A DNA stretch of 64,000 nucleotides from Microdochium bolleyi. Taxonomy: Eukaryota > Ascomycota > Sordariomycetes > Xylariales > Microdochiaceae. The position numbers were made by a program, and so were the translations under genes. Where the stretch lies: the NCBI GenBank assembly GCA_001566295.1, contig KQ964247.1:2170001-2234000 (forward strand). The letters run 5' to 3'. Below, piece after piece: positions 58,889 to 64,000 of this stretch. The notes under the pieces were generated by a model, which was not told the origin of the DNA, did no database searches, and worked only from the letters and a program-made list of their open reading frames with translations. Every line of letters starts with the position of its first letter. The stretch's first letter is position 1.

Positions 58889-61476
58889 TCACGAGCTCGG
58901 GAACATCTCCCAGAATCCAATCTCCATCTATTGGGGCAGTGTCATTGTTGCTGTTAGTGAGGTGCCACTTCCGTGTTTTTCGTTTCTATTTCTCTTTTCT
59001 GGCGCTTCGCTGTGTGCTGTCTGCACAATGACGGGCAGAAAGAAGAAGGAGCAGGAGGAGGGAGGGGGGGGGGGGGGTTACCTTTGTAGCGTGGATGAAG
59101 ATCTTGACGAGCTCCTCGATCCTCGTGGGGGACTGCAGGACTGCGTTCCTCTCCATGAGGTCTGTGATGACGAGAAGAGGAGAGAAATCATTGTCAGCTT
59201 GCGTCCACACACCAGGGCGGGGACGGTCATGAAAGTCGAAAGAAGATGATAATGATACAGGTATGCCTCGGTAAGTCAAGGTGAGGAAGGGGAGACCAAG
59301 GTGAAGATATCTGGAGCCCAAAAGCATCTTGCTCTAGAACCCCTCTTTCAAAAACCTACGCATGCAAAGAGAGCAACGAGAACGCGGTAGCATCAAGGAA
59401 ACTCACCAGACCCAGTCTCGACAGCCTGCACATAGTCGTCCGCGACGTAGTTGAGGATCCACTCCCAGTACGTGTTTTCTTCCTTCACCCGGACCGTGGC
59501 CGGGTCCGCGTGCAGCTGCCTCGCGATGGCGCCGTAGCCGAGCAGGCACGGGGCCAGCGCGACCTGCAGGCCCAGCCAGTCCTCCGAGGCGCCGACGTCG
59601 AGCACGTAGCGCGTGTACGCGGTGCAGGCCTGGTGCTCCTCGGTCGCCTCGATCTCGGCCGTCGAGATGCCGAACGAGGCGCAGTAGTTGATATGCAGCG
59701 ACATCTCTGTGTGGATGTGCGAGACTATCCTCGCGCCCTGTTGCGAGGAGAGGTGATTAGTGAGAATGGGTGGGCTCGAAATAGAATCTTGTTTTCCTGG
59801 GTACAGTTATACGCCGGCGACTCATCGCAGTGGACGTGCTCTCCATCACGTTTGCGAAAAGCGTGAACTCTACCTCAAGTCGAGGGGAAAGGTTGCGAAC
59901 GGTGAACTCACAGCGGCAATGTCGGCAATATTCTTGGCCTTGTACGCAGCAAGCGCGTTGGCCCGCGCAAAGTGCACGAGGTACAGGTAATCCTGCACGA
60001 GGTACCCTTTGAAGGACTCGAGCGGCAGCTTGCCGTTGCCCATGGCAAGCACGAAGGGATGGTTGATGAACTCGTGCCACACGGGCTGGACGTCCGGCCT
60101 GCTGAGGAGATACTCGATGAACCGTCCACTTATACCATTGACAACGCACAAGTCAGCCGTTTATGTCCCCCACGTGAATGTGATCATTTTCCTCGGAGGT
60201 AAAACACGAAGAGAACTTACGGTGCAAAAGGCAGCGCGCGCACAGAGTGGAAGTGGTTGAGCGGGCCATTGCCCTGCCCGAGACCCGGCGCCGTCCTGAT
60301 GCCAGCCTCGACGTAGCGGATGGCCGCCCGGACAGCGTCAACAGGCTGCTTCCCCAGCGCGAGGTTCGAGGCGATCGCCGACGCCAGCGAGCAGCCCGTG
60401 CCGTGCGTGTTCTTAGAGTCCTGGTACACGTTGGTGAATCTTGTCACCTCTCCCGAGGGCCCGATCAGGACGTCGACCACGATCTCCTTGGCGCCGTTGT
60501 CGTCCTCGGCGGCGCGAGTGCCGTCCTTCTTGAACGGAGCGTGGCCGCCCTTCACCAGAACCCACTGCGGGCCAAGATTCTTCACTTTTATGGCGAGCTC
60601 AACGAGGTCCTCGACGTTCCGGACGGTGTCTTGGGCCCCTTGCTGGTCGTTGTTGGTGGACGAGAGCAGGAGTGCTTCTGGGACGTTCGGAGTCACGATG
60701 AAAGCCTGTGGGAGCAGCAGTGATCGCAAAGAATCGAGTGCTTCAGCGGGTAAGAGGCGTGACCCCGTTGTGGCGACCATGACCTGGGGTTTTGGTCAGT
60801 CTTGGTGCGGATGTAAAGAGTTCACTCTGCCTCGTAAACCCAGGTGAAGTCTGATGATGCTCTCCCGGGAGTCATTGGCAATTCCACTTACTGGATCCAG
60901 GACGAGAGACTTCACTTCATGGTCCCTGAGCGCGGTGGCGAACATCTCTATCGTCTCGACCGAGGCCAGCATACCTAAACACGAGACCATTGGGATCAGC
61001 ACCGGTGCTTCCAATACCGGGAAGAAGCATTTTCGTTCACTACCATGCGCAGTAACACGACTTGAGAAAACAGTAAAAGCCCAGTTAATGCTGACAAAAG
61101 AAATAGCACCATTAACCAGCCCAGCAGAATGGGCATGGAGGATGAGGACTGATATGGCCTCCCTGGCGAAAGAATTGGAAAAAAGAATCCAAAAAAATCG
61201 AGAAGAAACAGTAAAGAAACCGAACTCACCACTCTTTACAACAGCAGGCTTGATGTCCCGAAACACCGCATCAATCTGCATGCGCGTAAAGTCCGCGGGC
61301 ACCAGATGGATCCCGTCGACGCCCGTAGTATTCTGGCTCGTGAGCGCCGTCGTGGCCGTCATCGCGTAGCACCCGTGCGCGGCGACGACCTTCTGGTCCG
61401 CCTCGAGCCCGGCGCCCCCGGACGGGTCCGAGCCCGCGACCACGAGGACCGTCCGCTCGACGGTGCCGTTGCTCAT
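58889..61476 (-). CDS. thi20: Thi20-like HMP/HMP-P kinase fused to TenA (thiamine synthesis/salvage)
   Basis: Seven exons (61476-61230, 60974-60892, 60783-60221, 60128-59912, 59737-59407, 59161-59082, 58927-58889) encode 519 residues. The N-terminal ThiD kinase (to ~297) phosphorylates hydroxymethylpyrimidine to its pyrophosphate. It shows VAGSDPSGGAGLEAD, VLDPVMVATTGS restored across intron 2, and the anion-hole HGTGC with Cys241. The C-terminal TenA domain (299-519) is a thiaminase II/aminopyrimidine hydrolase with the nucleophile Cys389 in INYCASFG and Glu residues in EENTYWEW. The last exon (13 codons with stop) gives MEIGFWEM, the normal TenA end. Introns of 255, 108, 92, 174, 245 and 154 bp are longer than elsewhere. 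Intron 6 opens with GTAA followed by 14 C. No TPP riboswitch consensus is seen in the leader or introns. Confidence 0.92.
59064..59077. repeat. Homopolymer (14 G on +, 14 C in the transcript) at a splice donor
   Basis: The run begins four bases into thi20 intron 6, right behind the GTAA donor. A length error here would not change the protein, but it could hamper sequencing and splicing calls. Confidence 0.9.
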
Positions 61477-62437
61477 TGCTGCTGCTTGTTGCTAGAACCG
61501 ACCTGTTGGGAATCGGTGCAAGTGTCGGCTTAGGACTGTCACGAGAAGATACCTAACCTGTGTTTAGATCCAACCTGGCGCTGTCAAGCCTTTATGGTAG
61601 TAGATGTGGACTGGCAATACTGTTCTGACGACCTTGGAAGATTGCTACCCGTCCAACGATACGACGTCACGAAGATGGAGCCCCGCGAGTTGCTGTAGTG
61701 GTCTAATGAATGGAAGCTAGGCGTTGGGAAATACCACTCGTCGTGTGCGAACGATAGAGGTCGTGGAGTATCTCGTGTAGGCCGACAAGAGGTGGGGAGT
61801 CATTCGAAAGCAACAGATTTCTTAAGCCGAAGCAGGAATGTACAACCATCAGCGCGATCGCATCTTCAAGTCTACACCAACACTAATTAGCTCAGAGCCC
61901 TCGCAGCCATCAAAAGGCTAGCGTAACGAGTGGTGTGTTGAAGGGTGGGGGCGGGGCAGTCAGGAACGCTCGCTTTCCCGGGACGAGGGTCTTTTTCTGA
62001 CAAACTCATTCACGGGCATCACATGTCTTGGCTGGAAAGACACAAAGGTGACGTCTACCGTTGCGTGATCCTAGGCCGCGGTCTGCAGGTCGAGAGACTA
62101 AGATCCAGGCGGCACAGCCTTAGCCGGCATTATCCGCCCGGAACTTCCCATGCCTAGCCCGTTATCGGGACCATTTCGTTGTTAGTGTTCGTCCGAACGC
62201 AAGTCACCATCGAGGTCTGTCCGAGAGGAGCACAGTATATCGTGAAATGGACATCTAATTTGTCTTGGATATCTCTCGTTGCAGCCGGAACACCATGCGT
62301 TTATATGACAATCCCCTCCGGAAAGCAAGTCGTGGTATTTCTTCCCCTCAACCCCCCAAAACTCCAATGTGACTGTGTGCACAAACGTCTTGTCCGGGTG
62401 CAAGCCACTCTGTTTTGGGGTTCGTCTCTATCCATCT
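61477..62437. other. Intergenic: thi20 promoter and rictor 3' flank
   Basis: About 0.96 kb. TACCTAACCT at 61550-61559 lies about 75 bp upstream of the thi20 start. No clear TATA box and no supported gene. Confidence 0.6.
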
Positions 62438-64000
62438 TTACAGTGATGCTTGTATCGCAGGCATGGGACCCCCAAGGCCCAGCTCAGACGGGTCACTGAT
62501 GCTTCGCTGCCTCTCTGTGCGCTGCTCATCGCCAGAGCTACTCTCAATCTCCTCGTCGCTATCCTCGTCATAGATGATGCGCCGTAGTACGTTCTTGTCG
62601 AACAACTCGATAACCAAGTGTCGGTCGGGCAGTCGATAGTGGTGCGTCTCTAGGAATGCCAGCACCCGACGGAACAGCGCCGGCTGCCGGAACGCGGCAT
62701 CCTTCTTGCCTCGCATCTGCGCCAGCTCGGTTCGTGCTTTTTTGTACTTAACCATGTCGCCCATCTCGACCATCAGCGCCATGACCTTCTGACTTGTCTC
62801 GTCTTCTGGTTCACCTTCGGAAGTTTGGCTGATTGTCGTCTGTGATTGCGGGAGCTCTATGGCTGTAGGTCCTAGATGCTTCCATGGCTTCACAGAGAAG
62901 AACTTGGAAATGTCTTTTGGTATGCAGAAGCCGAGCGAAGTGCCTAACGGTGTCGTGTTGGACTCCCATCCATGCTCAGAAAGGATTTCTAGGCCGTGGA
63001 TTGACCTTGATATCAAGCCCATCACAAAGAATGCCGTGCCCCGCATGCTCATGACATCGTGGCTTTCCGCAATCTGTACGATGTGCCCCACGACGTCCGT
63101 CGCTTCCAGAAACGGAGCACCAAGCTCCATCGAGCCGACGTTGCCAACAGCCCACAAGCACCCTTTGACTTTGGTGAGGATCTCGGAGTCTTCAGATTGC
63201 ATGCCGAACTCCCGGATAGTGGACGCAAAGTCTTCAAAGTGGCCTTTGTCCTCAAGCAACCGGCAGCCTTCTTTGGTCCTGGTGAGCTCTCGGTAGAAAT
63301 GTGGTGGGACATGGTGATCTGCATCAAGGTCCAGCTCGTCCTCATACATGCTGAGGCGGTTGTTGTGCTCGTCGGCATTGTCCACAAATGATCGTGCCAG
63401 GCTGGCTTCAATCAGACCAACGTATGCATCGTTGCGACCCAAGAACCAGTCGTCCATCTCGTTGCTGATATAGTCCAGGTTGTCCAAATAGTGATATCCA
63501 ATAGACGTCGATAGGAAACGCAGCAACAACGGAGCTCCTATCTCGCCAAGGTGGTCCAGCGCTGGCCGACACTCTACGATGTACTCCAAGAGGTGCTTAC
63601 TGTTGCAAGCCTTCTCCAAAATTTTAACGGCAGTGGCGCACACCTCGACTTCGGGGTCGTATAGTTGTGTAACAAGTAGTTGTATAGCCCATTTCGAATC
63701 CGAGATGACTTGTCCGGTAGGGGACAGACGCTGCAAGGCCGAGTACTTTCTCAGTGCGTTCGTGGCATGAATCCGCATATCTTTCGTGCCTGCTGTCAAC
63801 GCCTTGGAGAGCAGGACGCGTGCGTGTCCCGGAATGCTGTAGTCAAAGCTGGAGAGCAATAACTTGATCAAATCTGGGCGCTGCTTCAGGTCGACGATGT
63901 GATACATCATATTGAAGATATGCCACTTCTCCAGCATCGCCATACCCTTCCGGTCGCCCGTCAAGACGCCAATCATGGGGAAGTAGCCACCGCATAACGT
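62438..64000 (-). CDS. AVO3: TORC2 subunit Rictor/Avo3 (Ste20/Tsc11), 3' part only
   Basis: The frame is open from the window edge (64000) to the stop at 62438, giving the last 520 residues of a longer gene whose 5' part lies outside. Rictor is the scaffold of TOR complex 2 at the plasma membrane and acts on Akt/Ypk-type kinases. Recognisable parts are an ARM/HEAT-like region (LLLSSFDYSIPGHARVLLSKA, LVTQLYDPEVEVCATAVKIL), the segment around IGAPLLLRFLSTSIGYHYL, and the Rictor_V-like stretch CLWAVGNVGSMELGAPFLEA followed by RGTAFFVMGLISRS. The tail is acidic and Ser-rich. Fission yeast calls this protein Ste20, budding yeast Avo3/Tsc11. No intron is visible in this part. Confidence 0.9.
   Translation of the reverse strand, partial: TLCGGYFPMIGVLTGDRKGMAMLEKWHIFNMMYHIVDLKQRPDLIKLLLSSFDYSIPGHARVLLSKALTAGTKDMRIHATNALRKYSALQRLSPTGQVISDSKWAIQLLVTQLYDPEVEVCATAVKILEKACNSKHLLEYIVECRPALDHLGEIGAPLLLRFLSTSIGYHYLDNLDYISNEMDDWFLGRNDAYVGLIEASLARSFVDNADEHNNRLSMYEDELDLDADHHVPPHFYRELTRTKEGCRLLEDKGHFEDFASTIREFGMQSEDSEILTKVKGCLWAVGNVGSMELGAPFLEATDVVGHIVQIAESHDVMSMRGTAFFVMGLISRSIHGLEILSEHGWESNTTPLGTSLGFCIPKDISKFFSVKPWKHLGPTAIELPQSQTTISQTSEGEPEDETSQKVMALMVEMGDMVKYKKARTELAQMRGKKDAAFRQPALFRRVLAFLETHHYRLPDRHLVIELFDKNVLRRIIYDEDSDEEIESSSGDEQRTERQRSISDPSELGLGGPMPAIQASL

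Noticed and set aside
60975..61229. TPP riboswitch in thi20 intron 1
   Set aside because: The conserved aptamer strands are absent on reading the intron in the gene's orientation.

Overview
The window looks like nuclear DNA of a filamentous ascomycete, most likely a Sordariomycete. Introns are short (mostly 59-174 bp) with GTRAGT-type donors and CTRAC-like branch points. Predicted proteins match fungal families such as PalH/Rim21, NoxR, DUF2457, DUF5672 and a fused ThiD-TenA enzyme. I can support 17 protein-coding genes, about one per 3.8 kb, with large intergenic gaps. I see no tRNA, rRNA, transposon, CRISPR array or secondary-metabolite cluster. All exon structures were assembled by eye from splice signals, reading phase and family knowledge; no search was run.

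Layout. 1-5.4 kb: no supported gene, upstream of an Hmt1-type ABC transporter (5.4-8.4 kb, +). 9.9-11.3 kb: a Methyltransf_16 protein methyltransferase (+). 12.4-17.3 kb: ceramide synthase Lag1 and the ambient-pH sensor PalH, in tandem on the minus strand. 20.2-24.1 kb: a Cys-rich zinc-finger-like gene broken by one in-frame TAG, then mitochondrial ATP synthase subunit delta with five exons. 24.1-31.3 kb: a 7.1-kb gene-poor gap. 31.3-45.1 kb: five plus-strand genes, namely DUF2457, Sar1 GTPase, a patatin-like lipase, an intradiol dioxygenase and the Sar1 exchange factor Sec12. 45.6-52.3 kb: two DUF5672 glycosyltransferase-like genes in opposite orientation flanking an alpha/beta hydrolase. 53.3-64 kb: NoxR, a seven-exon Thi20-like gene and the 3' part of the TORC2 subunit Rictor/Avo3, all minus strand.

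Functional links. Sar1 and its exchange factor Sec12, which together start COPII coat assembly at the ER, lie on the same strand about 7.3 kb apart. Lag1, PalH, Sec12, the patatin-like lipase, Rictor and NoxR all act in membrane, lipid or stress signalling, but apart from Sar1-Sec12 and the DUF5672 pair I see no operon-like unit or dedicated pathway cluster. The features most worth checking are the single TAG in the zinc-finger gene, the Sar1/Sec12 linkage, the DUF5672 pair, a 403-bp Sec12 intron that stays open for 125 codons, an apparent GC-AG intron, very short exons in four genes, and a recurring AGGTAGGT/CCTAGGTA-type element upstream of seven genes.
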